A stretch of DNA of 64,000 nt, from NCBI RefSeq assembly GCF_017377655.1, contig NZ_JAFREL010000030.1, forward strand, positions 1-64,000, given 5' to 3'. The notes beneath the pieces were generated by a model. That model did no database searches. It saw nothing but the letters and a program-made list of their open reading frames with translations, and was not told the DNA's origin. The translations under genes and the position numbers were made by a program. This stretch comes from Candidatus Enterococcus ferrettii (GTDB lineage: Bacteria; Bacillota; Bacilli; Lactobacillales; Enterococcaceae). Of this stretch, positions 18,359 through 26,667 are shown piece after piece; the first letter of the stretch is position 1, and each line of letters opens with the position of its first letter.

Positions 18359-18559
18359 ATGAAAGAGGCAGGGCAGAACATGGTGTATCTATTATTACTG
18401 ATATTAGGTCTCATTGTATTGGTTCAAAGCTATCTACTGTTCTCGCTGATGCGAAGTCAAACAGACTTGCAGGCACAGCTCGCTAGGCTTTTGCGGAATA
18501 AACAGCGATCGGATACTAGCAGGCAAAAAAATCCAATAGAAAGAGGAAGAACACGATGA
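18359..18559 (+). CDS. Small single-pass membrane protein
   Basis: Up to 66 residues: one hydrophobic segment (about residues 9-30) and a basic cytoplasmic tail. ATG 18359 abuts the upstream stop (TAGATG), suggesting coupling. ATG 18380, seven codons later with AGGCAGGG upstream, is an alternative. The end overlaps the next gene (ATGA). Function unknown. Confidence 0.65.
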   Translation: MKEAGQNMVYLLLLILGLIVLVQSYLLFSLMRSQTDLQAQLARLLRNKQRSDTSRQKNPIERGRTR

Positions 18560-19299
18560 ATCTTGGCTATGCACGGGGGTATCAACTGACCCAACAATTG
18601 GATATGCTAGAAGATTATCCAGTGGATGAACTTTTTTCTGATGGAGCACAGGAAGTAGAAGCCTTGTACTCAACTACTAGTGAATTTCAGGCATTGCTGA
18701 ATTTTGCTCAGTCAGGTGATCATCTAGTTATTACCTCCTGGGAGGCTATTTCCAGAGATTATCGGCAGTTATTAATCTGCTTAGATCAATTGGAATCTTT
18801 GGAAGTGACTTTGGACATATTAACGCTGCCCCAGTTATCCATTGAGGAATGGCGTCAGATTTTTCGTTGGTCCTTGCGTAATGATCGCTTGCTGCATCCA
18901 GTACTGGTTAAAGCAGGAAGAGAAAGAGCGCGCAGCAAAGAAGCTTACTCCCTGTTTAGCAAAGAACCAGAAGCACGCAAACTTTATCGGGAGATCATCT
19001 GGCTGTTAATGGAAAAAAATTCAGTTCGCCAGGTCGCACAGCAAAAACGAGTTCCGATTGAAACGGCTTATCGCATCCATCAAGAACTAAAACAGGTTCA
19101 ATTAGCTATCATTTTAGTGGTCTGTTTCCTGTTGGCAATTTTCAGTATTAAAATGGTTGAATCCTATTTTGATCAGCTATGGATTCAAGTGGTTATTTGT
19201 GTGATAGTCACGTTAGTCATTCTATGGAATGTCTTGATTGATACTGAAGAAATCGAGACAAAACCGCCTATGAAAAAGAAAAAAATACCAAAAATTTAA
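18556..19299 (+). CDS. Membrane-anchored serine-recombinase-like protein lacking catalytic Ser
   Basis: A 247-residue protein with the layout of a resolvase plus membrane anchor. Residues 3-15 (LGYARGYQLTQQL) match the resolvase start GYARVS, but the catalytic Ser is Tyr9 while Arg7 is kept. SGDHLVITSWEAISRDY (53-69) matches the conserved DRLGRD region, with one Arg lost (Ala64) and Arg67 kept. Residues 146-179 form a resolvase-type helix-turn-helix. Two membrane segments follow (183-200 and 209-228), then a basic tail. DNA cleavage is very unlikely, so a DNA-binding membrane regulator is inferred. It overlaps the upstream gene and is 16 bases from a winged-helix regulator. Confidence 0.75.
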   Translation: MNLGYARGYQLTQQLDMLEDYPVDELFSDGAQEVEALYSTTSEFQALLNFAQSGDHLVITSWEAISRDYRQLLICLDQLESLEVTLDILTLPQLSIEEWRQIFRWSLRNDRLLHPVLVKAGRERARSKEAYSLFSKEPEARKLYREIIWLLMEKNSVRQVAQQKRVPIETAYRIHQELKQVQLAIILVVCFLLAIFSIKMVESYFDQLWIQVVICVIVTLVILWNVLIDTEEIETKPPMKKKKIPKI

Positions 19300-19315
19300 C
19301 GAGAAGGTGAATCTC

Positions 19316-20080
19316 ATGCAACATGTACTTATTCTAACGAAAAACCCCTTGGCGGAAGAACCGCTAATTCACAAATTGCAGCGCATGAATAATGAAATTT
19401 TCTGTTCTACGGATTTATTCAACCGCTTAAAAAAAGGTACGATTAGTCCTTTTCTTTCCTATTTTCAGTGGATCATTTTGAGTGAGAGTCTGTGTAATTC
19501 AGAAGTGGAGCAGATTTTACAGCTGTTAAGTAATCATCCGCTATTGATTTTACGTATGGTGGAAATTATTCCTGGTGAGGAAGAACAAAGCTATTGGCAG
19601 GAGAAAGGCTTAGTTGATTGGATATCTAAAGATACTAGCTATGAAATTTTACGCGAAAAAATGAATGAAATCCAGCAGCAAGTAAATCAAGATACATTTA
19701 CAGACACCCAGATTTTGACTTTCCCTGCTCAAGGGAAAGATACGGCATCGAATAACCTGAAATTATTAATTAAGAGTCTTTCAAAAACAGAAAAACGTGT
19801 TTTTGAATGCTTAATCCAGTCTTATTCAGCCAATAAAGTTTTGTCTCGTCAAGAATTGTGTAACTATTTATGGCAGGATGGCAGTACCTCTTCAAATATG
19901 AGCCAATTGTCTTGTCTAATTAACAAGCTGAAGCACAAATTTGAACTACATGGAATTACAGGTGAAACGATCACTACTCTGTGGGGCAGAGGATACAAAT
20001 TAAGCAGTGCCTTTTATGATTACTGGATGGAGGGATCCCAGCAACTAGAGGAATTGAACTATTATTCCGCGATCAACTAA
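19316..20080 (+). CDS. OmpR-type winged-helix regulator with degenerate receiver
   Basis: A 254-residue protein. ATG 19316 follows AGAAGGTGA; a GTG at 19307 is inside that site. Residues 1-115 resemble a receiver domain in shape, but the strand that should end in the phosphorylated Asp reads WIILSES, so phosphorylation is not expected. Residues of about 150-240 are an OmpR/PhoB winged helix: LSKTEKRVFECL, LSRQELCNYLW, INKLKHKF and WGRGYKL. It is the last gene of the fibre locus, before a terminator, with no partner kinase. It probably controls the locus together with the recombinase-like protein. Confidence 0.82.
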   Translation: MQHVLILTKNPLAEEPLIHKLQRMNNEIFCSTDLFNRLKKGTISPFLSYFQWIILSESLCNSEVEQILQLLSNHPLLILRMVEIIPGEEEQSYWQEKGLVDWISKDTSYEILREKMNEIQQQVNQDTFTDTQILTFPAQGKDTASNNLKLLIKSLSKTEKRVFECLIQSYSANKVLSRQELCNYLWQDGSTSSNMSQLSCLINKLKHKFELHGITGETITTLWGRGYKLSSAFYDYWMEGSQQLEELNYYSAIN

Positions 20081-20179
20081 CCAATTGTGGTACTCACTTA
20101 TGTATACTTCACAGTTTTTATGATGCTAGTAACAAGAAATAGTTTGAATATTTTTTTGTGACAGAATATTAAAAGAAGA

Positions 20180-20231
20180 GAAGCATTTCCACAATAAACC
20201 AACTTTATTGTAGAGATGCTTCAATTTTTTA
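20180..20231 (+). terminator. Terminator of the fibre locus
   Basis: GAAGCAT (20180-20186) pairs with ATGCTTC (20216-20222), with an inner ACAATAAA/TTTATTGT pairing, followed by TTTTTT at 20225-20230. Confidence 0.85.
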
Positions 20232-20304
20232 TTCTCAATGAAGCGAAGCCCTCTTACATTACAATTATTGGTCACTAAGTAAAGCGAATGCTAAAATTTT
20301 AAGC

Positions 20305-21553
20305 TTACGGAAGTTTTTTCTCTTGTAGCTCCTTATCGTAAATTCTGGCGGGGATAATCAGCCAATTGATAAGTGCGCAAAAGACAGTTCCTATTCCGGC
20401 AATGACAAATAGTTTTTCAACGCCAATATAATCAGCGAGAGGTCCCGCAAAGATTAGCCCCAATGGTCCGGGTAAACTTAGTAAGGACATCGTTACTCCC
20501 ATAATTCTACCAAGCTGATCGGTTGGAAAGCTTTGTTGAATCATAGTCATTAACAAGGTGTCAAAAAAAGGAACCGCAAGTCCAGTTAGTGCACTCAGTA
20601 CCACAAATCAGAAAAAACCTTCTTTGTATAGAGGCAATACGCCACTAACTGCTAACGTGACTCCAATCATCAGGTAGGAAAGCAGAAAAGGCTTCATCCG
20701 ATCCTTCCATTTGTCAAATAAACCAATAATAGTTCCGCCAGATAGCATACCAACTGAATAAACAATCTGAACCAAACCAGCATTTCCAACAGTTCCATCG
20801 AAATAACCCATAGTAATTAAAGGGTACATGCTGGCAGCTGGTATAATAAAGAGTGAAGATAGTGCGCCGATTAAGATAATAATCCGTAATCCCTTTTTAT
20901 TATGAAGTCCCTAAAGCCCAGTTTTGTATCACTCAATAGCTCATGGTTTTCGGAATGGCTGCTAGTTCTAGGAATGGAACAAATAGCAACAATATCAAGC
21001 CCAGAAACGCACCTAAAACGTCTATCAGTAACAGCAAATGCAACGGCATAGCTGCAAAAAGAAAAGCACCGATTGCAGGAGCGATGATTCGATTGGCAGA
21101 TTGAACCATACCCAATTGTCCGTTTACCCTTGTTAATTCTTCAGTCGGAGCAATCGTCGGGATTATTGACTGCACAGTTGGCATCTGAAAAGTTTGTGTG
21201 ACTGCTCGGATAAACAAGGAGACAAAAATAAGCCAAAAAGGAAAAGCATCGGTTAATATTCCGGTAATTGAAAGAATAACTGCAAACAAAGCAGCGATCA
21301 AATCTGGAACAATCAACAAAATCTTTTTATTGATCCGATCAACATAAGGACCAACAAAAGGGCCCAATAGAACCATTGGCAACATGCCTAATAATGTCGC
21401 AAAGCTCAAGACTGTTGCTGATTTCGTTTGTTCGGTCAAATATCAAATAATAGCGTATTGAACCGTCATACTAGTAATACCTGTTAAAAATTGACTCATT
21501 AAAAATAAGTGTACATTCATGCGCCAAGGACGCTTTATTTTTTGTTTTTCCAA
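20305..21553 (-). pseudogene. Decayed MFS drug-efflux-type transporter
   Basis: On the minus strand a 12-helix MFS exporter of the MefA/MFS_3 type can be followed from TTG 21553 (behind AGGAGG) to 20305, but it is broken. TGA at 21443-21445 interrupts YAII-x-YLTEQT, where Trp is normal. Reading frame changes occur near 20938 and near 20908. TGA at 20608-20610 interrupts FF-x-FVVLS, again at a likely Trp. Recognisable parts include LSFATLLGMLPM, GPFVGPYVDRI and a second-half GPLADYIG. At least four lesions mean it no longer makes a transporter. It converges on the fibre locus. Confidence 0.85.
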
Positions 21554-21598
21554 AGTGAGACCTCCTACGAAATAGAAACGCAGCCTTCAAACTTCGCA

Positions 21599-21614
21599 TC
21601 AATCCCGGGATTGA
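21599..21614. promoter_or_regulatory. 16-bp perfect palindrome upstream of the broken MFS gene
   Basis: TCAATCCCGGGATTGA is a perfect palindrome about 45 bases upstream of the MFS start, in its presumed leader. It may be an operator for a resistance regulator or a hairpin in the leader. Confidence 0.4.
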
Positions 21615-21658
21615 CGCATTATTTATCGGTGTCTAAATTAGTTCAGCAAAAAAGCACG

Positions 21659-21683
21659 CAAAAAGCTAGGATTTCTCCTAGCT
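21659..21683 (-). terminator. Minus-strand terminator or attenuator
   Basis: Read on the minus strand, AGCTAGGA and TCCTAGCT form a perfect 8-bp stem with a GAAA loop, followed by TTTTT. It lies about 110 bases upstream of the MFS start, where ribosome-controlled attenuators of resistance genes sit. It could also simply end a minus-strand transcript from further upstream. Confidence 0.65.
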
Positions 21684-22255
21684 CTCAAATACATAATTAA
21701 ACTGACCTCTGATACAAGCAAGTTCATGTGAATTAAGTTGAGAATGTAAGAATATCTATAGACACGCCAAATAAACGAATGTTTTAAGGCTATTAAATTC
21801 ATCTAGATAGACATTGTTACGCTCACACATACACCTCGTTTGAAAATAAACTTTGCTTGAATCCTAAATTCATCTTCACAAATATACTATAATTTTCTTG
21901 GTGAAGTCATTGATGTTCATAAAGTTATCGTACTTTTTATTCTGATTAAGATTGATTATAGTATCTAAATTCGATCTAGACTTTTCAGTAAACTTCGATG
22001 GATAAATAATAAAGTATGATTCACTTGTTTTAACTAATAAACAGGAGATGTTTTGAATAATTATTAGTTTTGTACAGTTCGGTAATATAACAATTGTTAA
22101 AAATCTTTTTGGCCTCAATAGCTCTGCTAATTCATGGATTGAGCTTAGTAGCTCCTACTTATTTATAAAAAGATACCTTCCAGCATAAACAACTTGAAGC
22201 GTTGATTAATCCAGTATATGATAATGAGAAGTAATGAGAAGGGACCTTTCATTAA
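21684..22255. other. Intergenic region with one doubtful ORF
   Basis: AT-rich DNA between the MFS remnant and the GalT-like gene. The only open stretch is 21876-22118 on the minus strand, listed separately. No other feature is seen. Confidence 0.4.
21876..22118 (-). CDS. Possible small hypothetical protein or gene fragment
   Basis: An 80-residue open frame beginning at TTG. The composition (Ile, Asn, Lys, Ser; KTSESYFIIYPSKFTEKS) looks protein-like rather than random. There is no good ribosome site, no start ATG, and no recognised family. It may be the tail of a lost gene. Confidence 0.25.
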   Translation of the reverse strand: MRPKRFLTIVILPNCTKLIIIQNISCLLVKTSESYFIIYPSKFTEKSRSNLDTIINLNQNKKYDNFMNINDFTKKIIVYL

Positions 22256-23050
22256 ATGGAAAATTTGAATCATCAACAACCATTAATTTTTTCCCATGTA
22301 GCCGCTCAAGGTAAGCCTCAGCATATGTCAGCTGAGAAAAATGGCTGTCCATTCTGCGACTATAAGGATAAGGAAAATATAGTAACTGAAACTGACGATT
22401 TTATGTGGGTGCTGAACAAATATGCAACCTTGGAGAATACACTGCAGACAATCATTATTGAAACCAGAGATCACGATGCGGATATGACCAATTATAGTCG
22501 ACAATATAATCGTGAGTTGATGCGTTTCTCAATTAATTGCTGGCAACAAGTGAAGAATGATCCGAAGTATCGGTCGGTGTTGTTTTATAAAAATCATGGA
22601 CCGCAATCAGGTGGCAGCCTGCAGCATGCCCATATGCAGGTGGTCGGTTTAGAAGAGCTGGATGGCGAAGAAAATTTGATTTCTGAAAATTTTGAGGGAA
22701 TTGAAGTATTAACCAAGAATCAGCTGCTCATTAATTTTTCTACTGAGCCAGTGATGGGCTTTTTAGAGATTAATGTTTCTGTGCCAGCGAAGGTGGATGC
22801 AGAGTTGAATGTTTTGGCGGATGCAGTACAAGACACGGTTCAGTTTATTTTAAATGAGTATTATCGTGGACGTTGTGATAGCTTTAATCTTTTTTTCTAT
22901 GAAAGAGCTGAGCGGTTAATCGCTAAAATTACTCCAAGATTTGTGACTTCACCTTATTTTGTTGGCTATAAGCTGTCACAAACCTTTACTAATAAGCATT
23001 TATACGGCATTCGGGACGAGTTTCGAGACTATTTGAGAACGAAGCATTGA
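22256..23050 (+). CDS. GalT-like DUF4931 family protein
   Basis: A 264-residue protein of the HIT/galactose-1-phosphate uridylyltransferase superfamily. It has CPFC (about residues 31-34), a possible metal site, and GGSLQHAHMQVVGLE, where the His-x-His-x-Gln triad is that of GalT nucleotidyl transferases. GalT proper is much longer, so the substrate is unknown. AGAAGGGA precedes the ATG. A terminator follows and it appears to be a single-gene unit. Confidence 0.78.
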   Translation: MENLNHQQPLIFSHVAAQGKPQHMSAEKNGCPFCDYKDKENIVTETDDFMWVLNKYATLENTLQTIIIETRDHDADMTNYSRQYNRELMRFSINCWQQVKNDPKYRSVLFYKNHGPQSGGSLQHAHMQVVGLEELDGEENLISENFEGIEVLTKNQLLINFSTEPVMGFLEINVSVPAKVDAELNVLADAVQDTVQFILNEYYRGRCDSFNLFFYERAERLIAKITPRFVTSPYFVGYKLSQTFTNKHLYGIRDEFRDYLRTKH

Positions 23051-23103
23051 CATTAGAATCCATTCTGCTAAAATATGTACTATTAGTCGGAGGGCACTAA
23101 CTG

Positions 23104-23137
23104 CTGGATAAGATAATTCTTATCCAGTTATTTTTTT
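23104..23137 (+). terminator. Terminator of the GalT-like gene
   Basis: CTGGATAAGA (23104-23113) and TCTTATCCAG (23118-23127) form a perfect 10-bp stem, followed by seven T. Confidence 0.92.
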
Positions 23138-23162
23138 GTCTAAAAATTGGAGGAAATGGAAC

Positions 23163-23603
23163 ATGACAATCAAAATGGCGGCATACCAGGTAAATAAAGA
23201 TTTAACCATAAAGCAGTTGGATCAATATACTATTAAAAAAGTACCCACACTAACTCAATATGATTTTAAGGAAGTTAGCTTTATCTATGAAGAGGAGGGT
23301 AAGGTTCTAGGGCGCATCGTAGGGGAAATTCACTGGAATTATTTACGTATTGAACTTTTTTATGTAGATGAAAATACTCGCGGCAAAGGTGTGGGTGGCA
23401 AATTGCTGAAACAAATTGAGGCTGTTGCACTAGAGAAAAATTGTACCCTAGTTTTATTGGAAACGATGAGCTTTAATGCGCCGGATTTTTACTTAAAGAA
23501 CGGCTATGAAGTGAGTGGACGGATTGATAATCATCCATTGGAAAGTGAAACGCACTATTTTATGAGTAAGCGATTAGTGAGTAGAGCGATAAAAACTAAT
23601 TAA
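23163..23603 (+). CDS. GNAT family N-acetyltransferase
   Basis: A 146-residue GNAT enzyme. ATG 23163 follows TTGGAGG; the longer frame back to TTG 23136 would start in the terminator. The acetyl-CoA loop is ENTRGKGVGGKLL (R-x-x-G-x-G-G pattern) after the IELFYVD strand. Then come ETMSFNAPDFYLKNGYEVSG and a C-terminal FMSKRL, typical of small-molecule acetyltransferases. Substrate unknown. Own terminator downstream. Confidence 0.88.
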   Translation: MTIKMAAYQVNKDLTIKQLDQYTIKKVPTLTQYDFKEVSFIYEEEGKVLGRIVGEIHWNYLRIELFYVDENTRGKGVGGKLLKQIEAVALEKNCTLVLLETMSFNAPDFYLKNGYEVSGRIDNHPLESETHYFMSKRLVSRAIKTN

Positions 23604-23627
23604 TCCTCTTGTTAAAGGAGGCCAGTG

Positions 23628-23661
23628 AGCGTGTAGCTAAATACTATACGCTTATTTTTTT
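23628..23661 (+). terminator. Terminator of the GNAT gene
   Basis: AGCGTGTAG (23628-23636) pairs with CTATACGCT (23644-23652), with a G-T pair, followed by TTTTTTT at 23655-23661. Confidence 0.8.
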
Positions 23662-23953
23662 ATCTCCTTATGATAAGCGATCATGTTCATCGGATATTAG
23701 AATAGCTGTTCAGATCACTCTTCCTAAAAAGCTTTTTCCATTACTCGAAAACCTCCATTATTCTTTTTTTTAAGAAGTTGTCAATAATTTCACAAAAATT
23801 TCAAATTACAGCTAAAACACTGCTGAATAAGTAAAATCAGGTACTTTTTATTGCAAAGCCTTGCAAGGCTAAAGTCGTTTCATTTAATAATTTTTTTAGG
23901 AGGGTTTATACTTACTTTATTCAATTAATAAAAATTCAGAAGGGAGGAAATTT
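23662..23953. other. Promoter region of the oxalate decarboxylase operon
   Basis: About 290 bases without a gene. It contains a perfect 14-bp palindrome AGCCTTGCAAGGCT at 23857-23870, next to a TTGCAA direct repeat. Several T-rich stretches and GAAGGGAGG ahead of the flavoprotein start are present. The palindrome is a plausible operator or hairpin; no clear promoter is assigned. Confidence 0.45.
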
Positions 23954-25294
23954 ATGCAAAGAGAATTTGATGTTTTGGTCGTCGGCAGTGGCATAGCTGG
24001 CCTAACGATAGCTAAACGATTGCAGGAGGAACACTTATCGATTGCGATTGTTGAATCGTTTGAATGGGGAGGTACGACACCCAATCATGGCAGTACTCCA
24101 AAGAAGTATTTATTGGCCGCTGTTGAAGCAAAGCAGGCGATCCAAAGTCATTTAGGCAAGGGGTTCGATGGGGTACCACAAATAAACTGGCAACAATTAA
24201 TGAGCTACAAAAACAGTCAGATTGCCAATACCTCAAAAGTTATTCAGGAAAGTTTATCTGAAGCAAGCATCACTACTATCTATGGCAATGCACGATTTAA
24301 GAATGAAGCAACGATTACGGTTGATGGTGTTGATTATACGGGTAAAAAGATAATTCTGGCTACGGGTGCTCGACCAAGAGAATTGGAGTTTGAGGGCAAA
24401 GAGCACGTGCATTATAGCTCGCATTTCTTGAACGCAGAGAGCCTGCCGCCGTCTATTACGATTATTGGTGCTGGAATTATCGCGTTTGCTATTACTAATA
24501 TCGCCAGTGAGATTGGCGATCAGGTTCATGTTTTACAACATAATCAACGAGCTTTAGGAGCCTTTGATCCTGAGTTGGTGGGTGATTTGATTGACTTGTT
24601 AAAACAACGAGGCGTTCAATACCATTTTGATCATAACGTGGAAAAAATTATTCAGTTAAGAGATGACCTTTATCAACTAACTACTAAAGAAGGGTTGGTG
24701 TTTGAAACAAATGTTGTTTACTCGGTTGCTGGCCGAGTGCCCAATGTGGAAGATTTAGGTTTAGAAAAAGCGGACATTACTTTCAATGAACAGGGTGTTG
24801 CCGTAAACGAATTTTTACAAACAACGAATCCAAAGGTTTATGCAATTGGCGATTGTAATGATTCACCTGCACCAAAGTTGAGCAATTATGCAGAATTTCA
24901 AGCAAATTACTTGGCAGATGTATTATCTGGAGAAACGTTAAAACCAATTGCATACCCAATTCCATCTATGTCGGTTTTTAGTAATCCGAAAATCGCTCAA
25001 ACGGGTATTTTTGTTAACGAAGCGATCAGACAGCCGGAAATTTACGAGATTGAAGAAATCGATATGAAAAATTGGCTGAACTATCATCGCGGAAATGAAC
25101 CAATCGCTCGGTCAAAAATAGTAATTCGTAAGTCTGACCAGCAAATTGTAGGAATTACCAGCATAAGTAATGAGGCCGATCTTTTAGTTAACTATTTTAC
25201 ACTGCTGCTTAAAATGAAAATGACGAAGCAGCAGCTAAGAGACACGATTCTAGCTTATCCATCGCTGGCTAGTGATTTTTCAAAATTTTATTAG
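23954..25294 (+). CDS. Glutathione-reductase-like flavoprotein without redox cysteines
   Basis: A 446-residue member of the class I pyridine nucleotide-disulfide oxidoreductase fold. FAD binding: VVGSGIAG (11-16). NAD(P) binding: IIGAGIIAFA. Second FAD motif: VYAIGDCND. The family active site GGTCLNVGCIPSK here reads GGTTPNHGSTPKK, so both cysteines are replaced (Thr42, Ser47). The C-terminal HPTxxE, which holds the active-site His, reads YPSLAS. It cannot work as a normal disulfide reductase; an oxidase, NAD(P)H dehydrogenase or other role is possible. GGGAGG precedes the ATG. It is 46 bases ahead of oxalate decarboxylase and probably co-transcribed. Confidence 0.85.
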   Translation: MQREFDVLVVGSGIAGLTIAKRLQEEHLSIAIVESFEWGGTTPNHGSTPKKYLLAAVEAKQAIQSHLGKGFDGVPQINWQQLMSYKNSQIANTSKVIQESLSEASITTIYGNARFKNEATITVDGVDYTGKKIILATGARPRELEFEGKEHVHYSSHFLNAESLPPSITIIGAGIIAFAITNIASEIGDQVHVLQHNQRALGAFDPELVGDLIDLLKQRGVQYHFDHNVEKIIQLRDDLYQLTTKEGLVFETNVVYSVAGRVPNVEDLGLEKADITFNEQGVAVNEFLQTTNPKVYAIGDCNDSPAPKLSNYAEFQANYLADVLSGETLKPIAYPIPSMSVFSNPKIAQTGIFVNEAIRQPEIYEIEEIDMKNWLNYHRGNEPIARSKIVIRKSDQQIVGITSISNEADLLVNYFTLLLKMKMTKQQLRDTILAYPSLASDFSKFY

Positions 25295-25340
25295 TGGGCT
25301 ATTTAGGTTTAAAATTCAAATTACAAAGGAGATTTTTACG

Positions 25341-26594
25341 ATGAATAATGAAGAGAAAGAACCACAACCAATCCGCGCATCCGATGGTAAAGGCTACTAC
25401 AATCGGGGACCACATGATTCATTAAGAGATATTGAAGGACCGGATTTTTTAGTCCCACCTGCAACAGATCACGGCACCTTACCTAATATGCGTTTTAGCT
25501 ACGATGATGTGCGCAATCGCTTAGAAGATGGTGGATGGGCTAGAGAAATTACTAATCGTGAAATTCCAGCTTCTGATCAGGTTGCTGGTGTTGATATGAA
25601 CTTAGGGCCTGGTGTTTATCGTGAAATGCACTGGCATAAAGAAGCCGAGTGGGGATTGATGCTTTACGGGAATGCCCGTGTAACAGCAATTGATGAAAAT
25701 GGTAAATCATTTATCGACGATGTGAAGGCGGGAGATATTTGGAACTTTGAAGCTGGTGTTGCTCATTCTATCCAAGGCTTAGATCAAGGGTGTGAGTTCT
25801 TATTGGTATTTAGTGAGCCTGATTTTTCAGAGAACAACACCATGTTAATTACTGATTGGCTGGCACATACTCCGAAAGAAATTGTTGCAGCAAACTTTAA
25901 GAAGAAAATTTCTGAACTGGAGAATTTACCAACGAAGGAAAAATATATTTTCAAAAAAGCTGTTCCCGAATCAATTGAAGACGTAAAACGACCAAACAGC
26001 AATGGTGAAACCCCATTGCCATTAACTTTCCACATGGACTCATTGAAACCAATTGAATCGGAAGCAGGTCGGGTTTGGATTGTTGATCAAAAAGAATTTC
26101 CAGCAGCCAAAACAATTTCGGCGGCAATTGTTGAAGTTGAACCAGGCGGAATGAGGGAATTACATTGGCATCCTAAAGGAGCTGAATGGCAATACTACAT
26201 CCAGGGGGAAGCTCGAATGACGGTCTTCAATTCCAATGGGTTAGCGAGAACCTTTGACTATCGTGCGGGTGATGTTGGGTATGTTCCAACGGTTGCGGGA
26301 CATTATGTGCAAAACACTGGGAAAGAAAAACTTATTTTCGTGGAAGTCTTCAAAAATCCTGATTACTCAGATATTTCCTTGAATAAATGGATGGCTACTA
26401 CACCTTCCCAAATTGTTGCAGATCACTTGAATCTAACCAAAGAATTTGTTGAAAGCCTGCCACAAGAGGAAACCCCAACTCCAGTTATTTGGTTTGATCA
26501 AGACAAAATTAATCAGGACATAAAGAAGCACACTAGCAGCAACCCCTTTGACCGAGAAGAAAGCAATGGCTTAAATGCAAAGGATGTCTTTTAA
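25341..26594 (+). CDS. oxdC: Oxalate decarboxylase (bicupin)
   Basis: A 417-residue bicupin that converts oxalate to formate and CO2 with manganese. ATG 25341 follows AAAGGAG; the longer frame to 25272 overlaps the previous gene. Cupin 1 has EMHWHKEAEW (H97, H99, E103) and cupin 2 RELHWHPKGAEWQYY, each followed by a late His (VAHSI, AGHYV). The lid after cupin 1 reads FSENNT, matching the Bacillus OxdC lid SENS at its proton-donor Glu, which favours decarboxylase over oxidase. There is no signal peptide, so it is cytoplasmic. Likely role: oxalate use or acid resistance. Confidence 0.95.
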   Translation: MNNEEKEPQPIRASDGKGYYNRGPHDSLRDIEGPDFLVPPATDHGTLPNMRFSYDDVRNRLEDGGWAREITNREIPASDQVAGVDMNLGPGVYREMHWHKEAEWGLMLYGNARVTAIDENGKSFIDDVKAGDIWNFEAGVAHSIQGLDQGCEFLLVFSEPDFSENNTMLITDWLAHTPKEIVAANFKKKISELENLPTKEKYIFKKAVPESIEDVKRPNSNGETPLPLTFHMDSLKPIESEAGRVWIVDQKEFPAAKTISAAIVEVEPGGMRELHWHPKGAEWQYYIQGEARMTVFNSNGLARTFDYRAGDVGYVPTVAGHYVQNTGKEKLIFVEVFKNPDYSDISLNKWMATTPSQIVADHLNLTKEFVESLPQEETPTPVIWFDQDKINQDIKKHTSSNPFDREESNGLNAKDVF

Positions 26595-26610
26595 AATTAA
26601 ATAAAAAATG

Positions 26611-26660
26611 CGGAGATGCAAAATTTAGGAGGTTACCTAAACTTTTGATCTCTGTTTTTT
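26611..26660 (+). terminator. Terminator after oxalate decarboxylase
   Basis: GGAGATGCAAAA pairs with TTTTGATCTC around an inner TTTAGG/CCTAAA stem, followed by TTTTTT near 26655-26660. Some read-through into the next gene is possible. Confidence 0.65.
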
Positions 26661-26667
26661 AATAGAA

